Positions 46,441 to 58,276 of a stretch of 64,000 nt of DNA are shown one piece after another. Numbering within the stretch: position 1 is the first letter of the stretch; every line of letters starts with the position of its first letter. The position numbers and the translations under genes were made by a program. Under the pieces are notes generated by a model. It was not told where the DNA came from and made no database searches. It saw only the letters and a program-made list of their open reading frames with translations. The DNA is from Pleurodeles waltl (lineage: Eukaryota; Chordata; Amphibia; Caudata; Salamandridae), in the NCBI RefSeq assembly GCF_031143425.1, contig NC_090447.1, positions 139,085,106 to 139,149,105 of the forward strand, in the 5' to 3' direction.

Positions 46441-46804
46441 TACATCATATAGCTCAGAGGAAGGACCCTAGTTTGGTGGAGATTTATGTCTTTGTAGTCT
46501 CGCTGACCTCTCTATTGCAAGATTCATGTTATCACAGAATTCTGGAGAAAGATGCACAAGGAACAGTCACATTTCTAAACACACACAAGGCAACTGGAGA
46601 CATTTCTTCATGGTCCAGTTGACAACTGTAATGTAGAATACAGACTGAACATTTATCCAATGTGGTAGCACTTCCTAATTAACCTGTAGTAAGTATTCCA
46701 TTTAGGTAGACATTTTGTGTAAAACTGTGGACTCTTGCTGGACAAACAGGCAGGTGTGGTTTATTTGTGGCTGAGTCACTCATGCAGCTACTGGCACAAT
46801 CACA

Positions 46805-47275
46805 CGGACACTCACACACCTCCTTACAGATGCACTCAGGCAGTCATGCACCCTCTCACATATCCACTCAGAGACTCATTTGCTCACTCATATACCCACT
46901 CAGACACTCACACACCCACTCATAAAGCTCTTAGACATTCACACACTCACTCGGAGACACTCCCAGACATTCATGTACCCACTCACATACCCACTCAGGC
47001 TCGTGCACCCACTCACAGACCCACTCAGAGACTCATGCACTCACTCACAGACCCACTCAGAAACTCATTCACTCACTCACAGACACACTCAGACTCCTGT
47101 ATCAACTCACAGACCTACTCAGACACTCATGTCCCCACTCAGAGACCCACTTAGACACTCATGCACCCTCTCACTGACCTACACACACACACTGACAGAC
47201 CCACTCACACACTCTCATACCGACTCACAGACCTACTGAGGCACTTATGCACTCACTCACACACTCACTGTCAAA
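46805..47275. repeat. CACTCA/CAGACC minisatellite
   Basis: Irregular repeats such as CACTCACAGACCCACTCAGA over about 470 bp. The Thr/His/Ser-rich frames are composition artefacts. Confidence 0.9.
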
Positions 47276-47539
47276 GGTTAGTGATTACAGCTAGGAAACA
47301 AAATTAAAAGAAACCTTAGAAATTCCCTTAAAAAAACAAAGGTTACAGGTACGTTACAGTTAGGAACCAACATTTAAAAAAATCTTTGAAATTCACTGAA
47401 AAAATCAAAGGTTAAAGGGACATTATAGTTAGGCCCACACTTCACTCATAGAAAACCAGGTCAATTGAGTAGTTACAGATACCTGAGGTAACTATAATTT
47501 ATGCCCCTGCAATACACTGCTTATAACCTCACATATTAC

Positions 47540-47625
47540 ATCACTCATGACATGGTCAGTGACATCACTAGTGATATCACTGATGACATCTCAAATGACA
47601 TCACTGATGACATCATCCAGTGAGT
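47540..47625. repeat. TGACATCA-rich short tandem repeat
   Basis: GACATCACTGATGACATC-like units repeat several times and are partly self-complementary. Confidence 0.8.
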
Positions 47626-48164
47626 GTGAGTGTTTTCTAAAGGTTTATGAGTATTCGGCATACATACCAAGGTACCACAAAGATAAAATAGTATACTTTC
47701 TGTGCTACTAATGAGTGAAAGTATTTTTTATATATATTATGTGAGCGGATGTGTGACTGTCTGTATTTGTGTGTGAGTGGGTGTCTAAGTGCCTGTATGG
47801 GTGTGTGGGTCGGTGTAAGAGTTCCTGTATGGGTGTATAAGTAGGTATGTGAGCAGCTCTGTGGTGACTGAGTAGCTGTGTGAATGACTATATTGGTGAG
47901 TGTGTCAATGGCTCCAACATTCCAATGTTTGTCTTTAACAGCAACAGCTGTGATCAAAGGTCTCACGGAGTTTGAGGGGATCTCAACTCCCTTTTGCTTC
48001 ACAAGGCCTTTGTTTTACTGATTAGAACATTCTGCCATGATGGGGTGGGATATTCTAATAGCTTTTAACGCTTTTAATGCTGGAGCAGGCTTTTAGTTGC
48101 CTGTATAGCCTTCTATGGTGGGATATAAAGCTATATTAACTTGTGCCACCAGGATAGAGGCTCC

Positions 48165-48560
48165 TGAGCTTCCTTTTGGAGCCAGGAACTAGCATTAGTT
48201 TGTCTTGCAGAAGTTACTGCAAAAAATAGACACCAGAAACTTCTGAAGGGACATCAGGATAATGCCCAAGCAAAACAGTTTTTGAACCAGGAATAATATT
48301 AATCTTGCAGAGTACAAACACTTTATGCCAAAACTGTATGATGGAACCACAGGTTGCAAAAATATGTACTGTATCAGCCTCAGGGGCATCACACCTAAAC
48401 CAGGTAAGTGTTTCCCTCAGGCCCCACTTATACATCTTCTGGGGGGTATCATATGTGTTGTTTAAGATTTTAAAAGAGTGGACCTTAAACTAAGAAACAC
48501 TGAGTGCTCTAAGCCAATGTATTTGTGTACCATATCTCGGTCATATAACAATGCACTGTA
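48165..48560 (-). pseudogene. L1-type LINE ORF2 C-terminal fragment
   Basis: The minus-strand frame reads HSFKILNNTYDTPQKMYKWG, then a degraded WFRCDAPEADTVHIFATCG and SIIQFWHKVFVL, and later TVLLGHYPDVP. This follows the L1 ORF2 tail pattern (YxTPxxLxK...CWRC...GTxxHxxWxCP.....FWxxV...LLG). The first Cys of the expected CWRC is Phe-containing, and the RT upstream is missing. In an intact element this Cys-rich tail assists RNA binding during target-primed reverse transcription. Confidence 0.65.
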
Positions 48561-48916
48561 ATCAACAAGACAGTTTAGCAGCAAGTACCTCAGATGCATT
48601 GCCCAAGTTCCGCTGATTGAATATAAAAGGTATGCATAAAATCATGAATGTCATAGAAGATTCAGCTAGATCTAATTTTGCCAGTTCAATGATGAGTTGA
48701 TATGTTTTCGCAATGGCCATGTTTATTTAGAGTTTCTTTTATTACTTCTTATGCCTTTCTTAAGGTATAGTTTTATACACAGTCTCTTACATGTTATCAA
48801 AAGGCCAACCACCAGTCTCAAATTGTGCAACTTCAAGTTTGTTCAGAGCCATCATGCTATCCTGTACCTACAATTTCATATCTAGGATTTAAGATTAAAG
48901 AAGAAAGCCTGAACAT

Positions 48917-49442
48917 TTACTGAACGGTTTGGTCTGTATGGTGGGTTAAGAATATTTTTATAGAACGTAGATAATGCATTGCTGGAATCTGTGATTTCTT
49001 GTTTAGTGAAAAAACTGCTTCTTTCCCATTAAATAACTTGTTATCAATACCTAACTTAATTAATCTGTCAACCTCCTTGGCTAGTCTCTTTGTAGGATAA
49101 CTGAGAAAGGGAGTGCCATTGTTTAGTATTTCTTCCTCATATTTGCTCTTAGCAAGAAGCTCTACTGCTCCCCCCATATAAGCTTATTTTATTGTGTGAT
49201 TTGCATCTTCTTGGGGTATGTTGAGAGCTATTCTGACTTCTTGAAACTGTATGCCAAATTCTTATGTCCAGTATGATACTCAGCATCTTTAAGTCCTTTT
49301 TGATGCCTTTTTCAGAAGTAGAATTTTCATTAGGGATCTCAGATATAGAGGGATAAAATCTCGATTTTGTCTGTAACCCCTTTATATCATTGAACAGGTT
49401 TGTTTTCCTCAATTCTAGAAATCTTTTAAGATGTATCTTCAT
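48917..49442 (-). pseudogene. Penelope-like element RT N-terminal fragment, frameshifted
   Basis: The minus-strand frame from 49442 reads LKRFLELRKTNLFND, KSRFYPSISEIPNE and then loses the frame. A second frame from 49177 continues GGAVELLAKSKYEEEILNNG, SYPTKRLAKEVDRLIKLG and LNKKSQIPAMHYL. The order matches the segment upstream of the palm in Penelope-type (and similar GIY-YIG) reverse transcriptases: LRxFFxxLR, the KGGAxV...Y..EIxxxLxD block, and then the P..Y.LPK region. No catalytic YxDD is left. Confidence 0.55.
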
Positions 49443-51073
49443 AAAGTATATGTGCTAAACACATATTTTCATTCCAGGCAAATCCTTCTGCAAAGTCACA
49501 CACATACAAAAAGACACCCAACGTGCTATTTCTTCAAGGGAGATAAACTTATTGGTCCACTCCATTAGCCACACCATTTACCACACAGCCCCACTTGTAC
49601 TGTTCACAAGCATGCGATAAATGCACGCAACAGTCACTGGTGGTGGGCATGCAAAATTACATCTGCCTGAAAAAGTGCATAGAAATCAATGACTCGGACA
49701 GGCAGAAGTGTTAAAAGTGCCATATTAAGCCTTGCTGAATAGAAATAGGGGTTCATCATGTTAAAATACTTCTGAAGAATAATTAGTATGCAAAAACAGG
49801 AATAAACAACGACCTTCAGAAGACCAACAGAGGAGTGTAAGGGATTCACAGGAACAAAGGCATCAATAAAAAACTACACTACTGGTATTTCCAGCTCTCA
49901 CATCATATTCATCAAGCATGTCGTTTTGAGAGGGCAGCAGCATCAGGTTTTCATTGGTGAAGCCTCCACTCGCTCCACCTGTTTAAACATCTGACCTGGC
50001 AGCCTGTCTGATATAGGGCTGCTAGGTCACAGTAATGGTCATCCTGCATTATCCCACTTTAGTAGTCTATTAGGTCATTCCATTGCTGTGAAGTAAGGAA
50101 AGAGTGCCTTACTATTTGGTATGTGTTCCTTAAGAGTAGGACCAGTGGGGTTAGGAATACATCCAAGAGTCTCAAAATAACCTTTTGTTGCCTCTGGTAA
50201 GGATGACTAAAGTCAGTGTTCTAAATGAGTTATGCAATGTAAGCCTTTACTGAAGTCAGCATGTTTCTTACCCTTATTATGCCACATCACTGGACAAGAG
50301 CATTTGTCAGGACTAATCCCTTACCCTCACCCTTCCTAATATGTGTGTTTCACAAAGAAGAGGGTTGTTTCATGTGGGGTAATTCTCAAACCTGCAAGAT
50401 GCCATGTCTTTGAAGATGTTGGCATGGCTAGTCTTATGTGTAACTCTTCCCAAGATAGTGTTTTTTCCAATGATTGTTGTTAGGGTTCTCAATTCAAGAT
50501 AGAGATAATATATTTTCTAAAATGCCCTTTCCTTTTGAGACCATAAATGAGATGGCACTAGTATGAGATGGGTGCACCATAATGCATTTGCACCCTTATT
50601 TTCATTGCATCCATCTCCTGTTTTCTTTTATTTTTTGTCCCCAATTGGCGCACTACTTTGTATCTGAATTACTTCATGAATTGTGAATGCCTAGTTCTGG
50701 ACTTCTATACCTGTCTGATTCTTGACCCTGGCTCAATGTAAATTTGGTGTCTCACTTTTCAATTCCAGTATAAATTCATCAACTTCAATCAGAACCATCA
50801 AGATTGTGAAAGAGGATTTGTCTTTCCTTTGTAGATTTCTCGTCCTAAGAAACTCTAGAAAGTTTACACATATATTTTAATTGCAAATCGGCACTGTGGC
50901 TACTGAGAGGATCTGCCCTTTCCTCTGACTCTCTAGAAGAAATCTTGATGAACCTTCACGACATCCAGTCTTTCGCTCTTTTAATGTTAGTAAACATATA
51001 TGCACCACATTCGGATTCTCCTTGTCAAAACGCATCTACGACATCACGCCCTTACCCTAAGTGATCTTAGTTC
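49443..51073. other. Unassigned stretch
   Basis: AT-rich sequence without recognisable repeat ends, RNA genes or coding motifs. Confidence 0.45.
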
Positions 51074-51076
51074 TTA

Positions 51077-51640
51077 GGGCCACATGTACAAGGCATTTTT
51101 CATGTTGCAAACGGCCCGATTCACAGAATCCGGCTGTATGCAACAATATTTATTTTTTTGCAATGCACAACCCTATTTTTCAATTCGGTAATCTCTTTAC
51201 CAAACCACAAAAAGGGTTTGTGAGTCACAATTAGGAAGAAGCATAACCTTCCTAATTGCGGGTCACAGTGCGATGTATGATTGTTTTGTGACCGGGTATC
51301 TGGTCACAAAACAATCACAGTCAGCATCAATTTCAAATTGGTGCTAACCCATTCGCAAACGGGCAGGGTTCCCCGCGGTACCCCTTCCCCTTTGTAAATT
51401 GATGTAAAAAAATATTTTCAGAGCAGGCAGTGGTCTTAGGACCACTGCCTGTTCTGAAAAAGTTAAAAGAAAACTTTTCATTTTTTTTAAATGCATCGCA
51501 TTTTCCTTTAGGGAAGACGGGCTGCATTTAAAAAAAATAAAACACAGCTTTATTTAAAAGCAGTCACAGACATGGTGGCCTTCTGTCCCCAGCCGGCCAC
51601 CATCCGTGTTAGTGTGGCCATTCCCAATGAGGTCGCAAAT
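51077..51640. mobile_element. Truncated GGGCCACATGTAC-type MITE
   Basis: Left end GGGCCACATGTACAAGG preceded by TTA. Interior inverted pairs include TTGTGACCGG/GGTCACAA and AGGCAGTGGTC/GACCACTGCCT. No right end was found. The right limit is approximate. Confidence 0.45.
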
Positions 51641-51675
51641 TTCGAAGTTGACAATTGTATTAAAACACACATTAA

Positions 51676-51947
51676 GGGGCATATTTAAGTAAACTGGTGC
51701 AGCACTTATTTCCTAGCCCCCCTTAGGGCCCCCTACCTCCACCATGTGTGCGCCATATCTAAGATACGGGCACCATGGTGCAGGTTAGGGGGCAATAGCG
51801 TAATTTTTATTGACGCTATTGATGCACTCTGCATTGCGCTACTTTGAAAATATGGCGTGAGATTTTTGGCCTAATTGGGCTACATTAGCATAAAAAAATG
51901 ACACTTATGTGGTGCAAGTTAGCTCAAGGGGCTTATAAATATGACCC
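51676..51947. mobile_element. GGGGCATATTTAAG-type MITE, 272 bp
   Basis: GGGGCATATTTAAG at the left and CTTATAAATATGACCC at the right are imperfect inverted repeats. TAA flanks both sides (51673-51675 and 51948-51950). Confidence 0.75.
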
Positions 51948-51950
51948 TAA

Positions 51951-52851
51951 TTGCTTTTACAGTACACTGACATGTGGGAAAACTGATTTGAATCTTCTTT
52001 TTTTGCTTTACCGATAGGGTTGTGCTATATAAGTAGCACATACATACATGCTGGTCTCAATAAAGCACCCATGTCCTCAAGCAATATTTGGGAAAAGGAT
52101 ACTTGAAATGTATCATGTGTCAAGGTGTTTTCACGATGGTAGACACAAATGAAACATAATATAGCACTGCCATCAACCTCACAAATGAAGATATAACTGC
52201 CTGTATGTGTATAATAAGCTGTATGTCCCCAAAAATGGAGGTTAATATGGACAAGCCCTGTTGACTCAATATTAACATGCCATGAGAATAAGTGTATCAC
52301 TCATGAGACGTGGGTTAAGTCATCAATGGCACATCATCACAACCCTCCTCCTTTTCCTTCTATCCCCATTGGGATGCATCCTTTATTAGGTCGAGTCTTG
52401 ACAGCATGAATGCGCTGTCTGGAAGACCTGTTGTTAGGGATATAGGCATTTTTATCCCGCCTACCGCAGCCTGCCACTTCCAATAGGTTGAAGGCAGGGT
52501 TGCTTTTGTTGTGCTGCCTTCTAAGTGGTTTGGCAGCCGACACATCACTTCCTATACTTGGCCAAAGACTACCGGCCAAGTACAGTTTACTTACGCCTCA
52601 CATGTTTTTCTTTTGTTTGGACAGATTATTTTTCTTTGTTTCCTGCCTCTTGTGTTTGTCAGCAGTCATGTTCACACACGCAGTTCATTTTCTGTGTTCA
52701 ATGGGTCCTTACTTTACATAGTCAGTAATAACTGTCTATGTAAAGTACCTTTGTTTTGTACTATTTTTGTCGCTATATAAAACATAAAATCGACCTAGGA
52801 ACAGCGGGAGAGCCGATACTACATTATTAAAAGCACTCGGGAAACCTAGAT
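51951..52851. other. Unassigned stretch
   Basis: No gene recognised. GGCCAAGTATAG/CGGCCAAGTACAG repeats near 52555 are short and unexplained. Confidence 0.4.
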
Positions 52852-53796
52852 CCATAATGCTTTGCAAGCATTTGTTTTACAACACATGTGTGCCCACAAC
52901 TCAGCCTGAGGTGGTCCTAGGACAATGGACCACCCCCAAAACATTTATAACAATGTTCTCTTTCTGTTCAAGCAATCTTGTGGGTCACACTAGGAGCGAG
53001 GGTGCCTAAATATCATAACATCTTCCACCATGCAGTGCATGTTTAAACTCTCTTGCAACTGAAGCTTTTTTCTTTTCTTCAGCTGAGATGAGCTTGTGTT
53101 ATAATGGCCTTGTTTGTATCCTGATAATTCTGCTTGTACTGCAGATGCGTTATGTGCTACATGCTTCTCATATTGTTCCCGACATTGAAAGAATAATTGT
53201 TCTGAGGTAGTACTGACTTAGTTGGCTTGACATCTAGCCACTTCTACTGGTACTGCACCTTCTGCTAATGAACGAACGCAATTTATTTCTGATAAAGGTT
53301 TAATGTATTCATGGAAACGTAGCCCATAATGCTTTGCAGGCATTTGTTTTACAACACATTTGTACCCATAATTCAGCCTGTGGTGGTTGTAAAGCAATGG
53401 GACCACCCCCAAAACATTTAGAATAATGTGTTCTTTCTGTTCAGGCAATCTTGTGGGTCACACTGGGTGAGAGGGGGGCAAATATCATAACTTCTTCCAC
53501 TATTCAATACACATTTAAACTCTCATGTACCTGAAACTTTTTTTTTTGTGTAGCTTAAAGGAGTTTGTGTAATAGGTGGGTTGTAAGTATTCTGATGATT
53601 CTTTCTGGCATGTAGCTGTGTCGTGTGTTATACTCTGATATTGAAAAAATAACTCTCTTCATTTTGCATAACGGTTTAATATATTCATGGAAACTCAGCC
53701 CATAATGTTTTGCAGGCATTTGTTTTACCAAATGTTTGTGCCCATAACTCACCCTGTGGTGGTCCTAGGGCAATGGGACCACCTCCAAAACAGTTA

Positions 53797-53950
53797 GGCC
53801 CATATTTATACTTTTTAGAGCTGCATTTGCTCCTTTTTTGACGCAAAATGGGCACAAACTTACAAAATACAATTGTATTTTGTACGTTTGCACCGTTTTT
53901 CAGTCAAAAAGTGGAGCAAATGCAGTGCTAAAAAAGTATATATATGGGCC
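53797..53950. mobile_element. 154-bp MITE, copy A
   Basis: GGCCCATATTTATACTTTTT at the left and AGTATATATATGGGCC at the right are inverted repeats. TTA flanks both sides (53794-53796 and 53951-53953). Sister units of the host array have the uninterrupted site AACATTTAGAAT. The whole element is nearly self-complementary about an ATACAATTGTAT centre. Confidence 0.92.
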
Positions 53951-54033
53951 TTAGAATGATGTGCTCTCTCTGTTCAGGCAATTTTGTGGGTCACATTAGG
54001 TGAGAGGGAGCCCAAATATCATAATCTCTTCCA

Positions 54034-54111
54034 CGTATTTTGTACGTTTGCGCCGCTTTTGCGTCAAAAAATGACGCAAGTGCGGCACAAAGAAAGTATA
54101 AATATGGGCCT
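54034..54111. mobile_element. Right half of a 154-bp MITE
   Basis: GTATTTTGTACGTTTGCGCC through GTATAAATATGGGCC matches the second half of the 154-bp family. The left half and part of the host unit are deleted. Confidence 0.7.
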
Positions 54112-54330
54112 TTATTTCTGATAAAGGTTTAATGTATTCACGGAAACTCAGCCAAAAATGATTTGCAGGCATTAGGTTTGCAGCACATTTGTGCCCATAA
54201 CTCACCCTGTGGTGGTCCTAGGGTAATGGAACCACCCCCGAAACATTTAGAATGATGTGCTCTTTCTGTTCAGGCAATCTTGTGGGTCACACTAGGTGAG
54301 AGGGGGCCCAAATATCAGAACCTCTTATAC

Positions 54331-56664
54331 CACTCAGTGCATCTTTAAATTCTTTCATAGCTGAAGTTTTTTTTAAAGTTTTTTTTTTTATTTATTTAAT
54401 TAAAAACATAGTTGAGAGGTGTATGTGTTATAAGTTCTTTGTTGGCATTAGTAATCTAAAAGTTCTCTTTGCTCTGGAAGTGTGTAATGCACTATGATTT
54501 ATTCAAAATGATAATTGATCCCAAGGCATTGCTAATTCAGATGGTTCAGCAGGGAAATGTAGTCACTCCCAGTAGTACTGCACCTTCTGTTTTTGATTAT
54601 GTCTGGACATCTAGTCACAACCAGTGGTATTGCACCTTCTGTTATTGACTCTACAGGGACATCTAGTAATGATCTACAGCACAGCACCCTTGTGCCACTG
54701 ACTCCACAGTTAAATGATATTTAAAAGGCCTGCAAGGCCTGAAAATGTGTAAAACACTATGCCCTTAAGGGGCTGATTATATGATTACATTACAATAATC
54801 TTTATCATTCTTTTTTATGTGATTATGCCCTCTAGGGGCTGAATATATGTTTATATGACCATGTTTCCTCCAAGTGCTATTTGTCCTCATGATATGTAGG
54901 GATGAGCTAGATAAGTCGAAACCTTGTGGCATGAAATAATGGTTCCAGCTCGTATATCAGCACCTAAATCTTACAATTACTGGTTAATTTCCAGGGATTG
55001 TGAAATAGCCATACAGATACCACTTTTCTGGGTCGAATTTTGCTTGTTGTTCCCAATTCCACTAGTTCTGAGAAGATGATAACTGGCAGCAGGGGTCTTG
55101 AGCGGGCTGAGGGGGGTTGAGTGGAATTGGGCATAGACTGCCTTTGGATTGCCGGTTGGGTACTTTCTATGCTTCCCCAATTCTGTAGAAGGGTTTCAAG
55201 TTTATTGTGGGGCCCAGCTGCACTTACAACCCAAATCTTCCATGATTTTACCAGTTGATAAATAGCCCCTATAGGTCCTGCACTGGGAATTGCAGATGAT
55301 GGAACACTGGGCCTTTTGTGATTCAGGCTGAGTGGTTTCCCACCCAGGCATACCTCTTCTCCAAGCTCGTAATCAGACCTATAGTCTAACTCCTATTGCG
55401 GTAATTGCACTACTTTTTACATTTGTGGTTTACATATGGGTGAGTTATTCTAGATTATGCACTGGAATTAACTATCGATTTTGTGACTTTTTTTTTTGCA
55501 GTAGTGGTATTTATTAGTAAACTTTTAACACACGCTTTTAATTGTCGGCCTTGTAAATTTTGGCGATTTTTCCTTCACCTCTGATTTTACACATTTTTAG
55601 GGCCACCATTTGTGACCCTCCATAGATTCCCGCCTTTATTTATCCTCTGAAATAAAATGCTCATCTATGACAATTGCCAATCATGTGTGCTCAATATAAT
55701 GGAACTGTTCACAAATTTAGAAATTTTAGAACGTGAAGATGTTGCAAAACTGTAAGGTCTCCTATTGGTAACTAGAAAAGAAAATACCATAGTGTAACTG
55801 TTGCATCGATGCTATTTGCAACCTTTTTTAAACGTGTTCCCTATGAGCGATGCTTGTTAGCAAATAACCTACCTAAAACTAATGCCATAAGAAGTTGTTT
55901 TAATGATAGAGTGCTTGCCAAAAATATTAAGTCATTAGCCTGAATGTTCAGCAAAAGCCAATTGTGTATTTTTCCCTCTTGTTTGCTTGTTATTGTTCTT
56001 TATGAGTAGGCTTAAACCAAGGCAGACAATGTAGCTACCTGCTTTTTCATTATCTCCTGGTCGCACATCTTACTTTTTCAATGTCTGATCTTGCGATCAA
56101 TCAGATAGCAGTCCTTCCCTCAGATGTATTTCTGAATGTCTCATCACTATTGCAAGAATCATACAGGGCCGCTGAACCGAATCACAGCAAAAGAGATAAA
56201 CCTTTATCACTCAGCTTCATATTATTTCTTTTTATAGCTATCATTAGTTTGATCAAAAATACATTGGCTGTTAGGAGATTTGATGATCCTTTGTGTAGTA
56301 TATCGGTTCATCATCATTTATCCTGGAGACAAGATAACATGCATTTTCTTTTGAATTCAGAGCAAAATAATAGAACGGCCGAGCATAAAAGAATAGACCA
56401 AGCACATACCTTGTCGGAATTGTATTTTGCCCAGAACAGTATTTCTTGAAAACGCTTGTGTATTAATATTTCAGATTATGGATTTAACACATATTCACAG
56501 CAGGCATTCATGTTCAAATTTCTGTTTTCTTTTCAAATGAACAATGTGTACATTATACATTTTTCTAAATGCCCATAACGTGGATGTTTTTAATAAGTGG
56601 AAGCACGGGTAGGGTGCATTTTGTTATAACGTGTGTAATTTCACGATGACATTCTTGTGGATTG
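54331..56664. other. Unassigned stretch
   Basis: Contains degenerate AGTGGTATTGCACCTTCTGTTATTGA-like repeats at 54570-54660. The 122-codon frame at 56081-56449 shows no motif. Confidence 0.45.
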
Positions 56665-56667
56665 TAA

Positions 56668-56749
56668 GGCCCGTATTTATACTTTTTTTCCGCCGCATTT
56701 GCGTAATTTTTTGACGCAAATGCGGCCACAAAAAGTGTAACTCTGGGCC
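56668..56749. mobile_element. Internally deleted 82-bp relative of the 154-bp MITE
   Basis: GGCCCGTATTTATACTTTTT at the left and AAAAGTGTAACTCTGGGCC at the right enclose a GCCGCATTTGCGT...GACGCAAATGCGGC palindrome. Flanks are TAA and TTA. Confidence 0.7.
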
Positions 56750-56794
56750 TTAGATTTGGAGAGCTGTGTTTAGGGAGGCATTACTAGATATTAA

Positions 56795-57717
56795 GGCCCA
56801 TATTTATACTTTTTGACGCTAAACTGCGCTAACGCAGTTTAGCGTCAAAAAATTTTGCGCCGTCTAACGCCATTCTGAAGCGCCATGCGGGCGCCGTATT
56901 TATGGAATGGCGTTAGACGGCGCAATCAGACCGGCGCTGCCTGGTGTGCGTGGAAAAAAACCACGTAGACCAGGCAGCGCCGGCGTGGGGAAAAAATGAC
57001 GTTAGGGCGTCTTAAAATGGCGCAAGTCAGGTTGACGCTAAAAAATCGTCTTAACCCGATTAGCGCCATTTTTTCGACGCCCAGACGCCATTTCATGACT
57101 CCTGTCTTAGTAAAGACAGGAGTCATGCCCCCTTGCCCAATGGCCATGCCCAGGGGACTTGTGTCCCCTGGGCATGGTCATTGGGCATAGTGGCATGTAG
57201 GGGGGCACAAATAAGGCCCCCCTATGCCACAAAAAAAATAAAAAAATAAAAAAAATTATACTTACCTGAACTTACCTGTACTTCACTGGGATGGGTCCCT
57301 CCATCCTTGGGTGTCCTCCTGGGGTGGGCAGGGGTGGCAGGGGGGGTCCCTGGGGGCAGGGGAGGGCACCTGTGGGCTCATTCTGAGCCCACAGGTCCCT
57401 TAACGCCTACCCTGACCCAGGCGTTAATTTCAGGCGCAAATGCGGTTTTTTTTGACCCGCCACCTCCCGGGCGTGATTTTTGCCCGGGAGTATAAATACG
57501 ACGCATTTGCCTCGCCGTCATTTTTTTAGACGGGAACGCCTTCCTTGCATCTCATTAACGCAAGGAAGGCGTTCACGCTAAAAAATGACGCTCTTTCTTC
57601 ATACTTTGGCGCTAGACGCGTCTAACGCCAAAGTATAAATATGGCGTTAGTTTTGCGCCGAATTTGCGTCGAAAAAAACGACGCTAATTCGGCGCAAACG
57701 GAGTATAAATACGGGCC
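56795..57717. mobile_element. Harbinger-like MITE, 923-bp family, copy 2
   Basis: Ends GGCCCATATTTATAC and GTATAAATACGGGCC. TAA flanks both sides (56792-56794 and 57718-57720). The subterminal palindrome TTTTTGACGCTAAACTGCG with its complement is perfect here (about 56811-56852). The interior matches copies at 7890 and 59556, including the ACTCCTGTC/GACAGGAGT and GCCCAGGGGA hairpins and the doubled CTTACCTG. Same length as copy 1. Confidence 0.88.
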
Positions 57718-57780
57718 TAAATGCAGGAAGAGCAGAGGTCGGTGCTGTAATGATGGTGCACCTCTTTCTTACTACAATAA

Positions 57781-58276
57781 GGCACAGATTTACAAAGAAT
57801 GCATGGCAGCAAGTAAAGATGCGCTGCATTGCATGAACGGGATAGTGTAGAACTGCTTTGTATCTACTAACAAATGGCCCATTTTCGATTCTTTCTGTGC
57901 TGGTTCACTTCCGGCAGCTATAGCCAATGCAGTCACCCTTGCACCATAGTGCAAGAGTATCAGCATTGTGGTCTGCATGTTTTTGTGCAAGAAGGGGTCG
58001 CCTTTTCAAAAAATATACCGAAGGGCAATTTCCTCTTTGCATGTAGGCTGTAGATTTTGTTTCAATCTGTGTTGCATAAGTACCTTAAATCCAATGCTAA
58101 GGCCCATATTTATACTTTTTAGCGCCGCATTTGTGCTGCTTTCTGAAGCAAAAACGGCGCAAACTTACAGACTACAGTAGTATTTTGTAAATTTGCGCCG
58201 CTTTTGCGTGAACAATTGGCGCAAATGTGGCGCTAAAAAGTATAAATATGGGCCTAAATCTTTGTAAATCTGGGCC
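57781..58276. mobile_element. GGC(A/C)CAGATTTACAAAGA-ended MITE with a nested MITE
   Basis: The 18-base ends at 57781-57798 and 58259-58276 are inverted repeats with one mismatch. Internal blocks resemble the hAT-like family of 34257-34906 (TGCACCATAGTGCAAG). The 154-bp MITE copy B lies inside. No clear target duplication is seen. Confidence 0.65.
58101..58254. mobile_element. 154-bp MITE, copy B
   Basis: GGCCCATATTTATACTTTTT to TATAAATATGGGCC, flanked by TAA at 58098-58100 and 58255-58257. It has exactly the same length as copy A. Confidence 0.92.

Larger units (their letters stand above)
52852..54330. repeat. Tandem array of four diverged units
   Basis: Units begin with CCATAATG(C/T)TTTGCA(A/G)GCATTTG-like blocks at 52852, 53323, 53699 and 54152. 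Each continues with a GTGGTGGTCCTAGG...CAATGG.ACCACC hairpin, AACA(T/G)TTAGAAT(A/G)ATGTG and TTCAGGCAATCTTGTGGGTCACA. The third unit carries two MITE insertions. Spacing is 471, 376 and 453 bp. Confidence 0.85.

Noticed and set aside
46735..47239. 139- and 119-codon plus-strand frames
   Set aside because: Translations of the CACTCA minisatellite in different registers.
43560..47275. Spaced short repeats resembling a CRISPR array
   Set aside because: Units are irregular minisatellites with no conserved repeat or unique spacers, in a vertebrate genome.
56081..56449. 122-codon frame starting MSDLAINQIAVLPSDVFL
   Set aside because: Looks protein-like, but there is no recognisable family, no splice support and no second exon.
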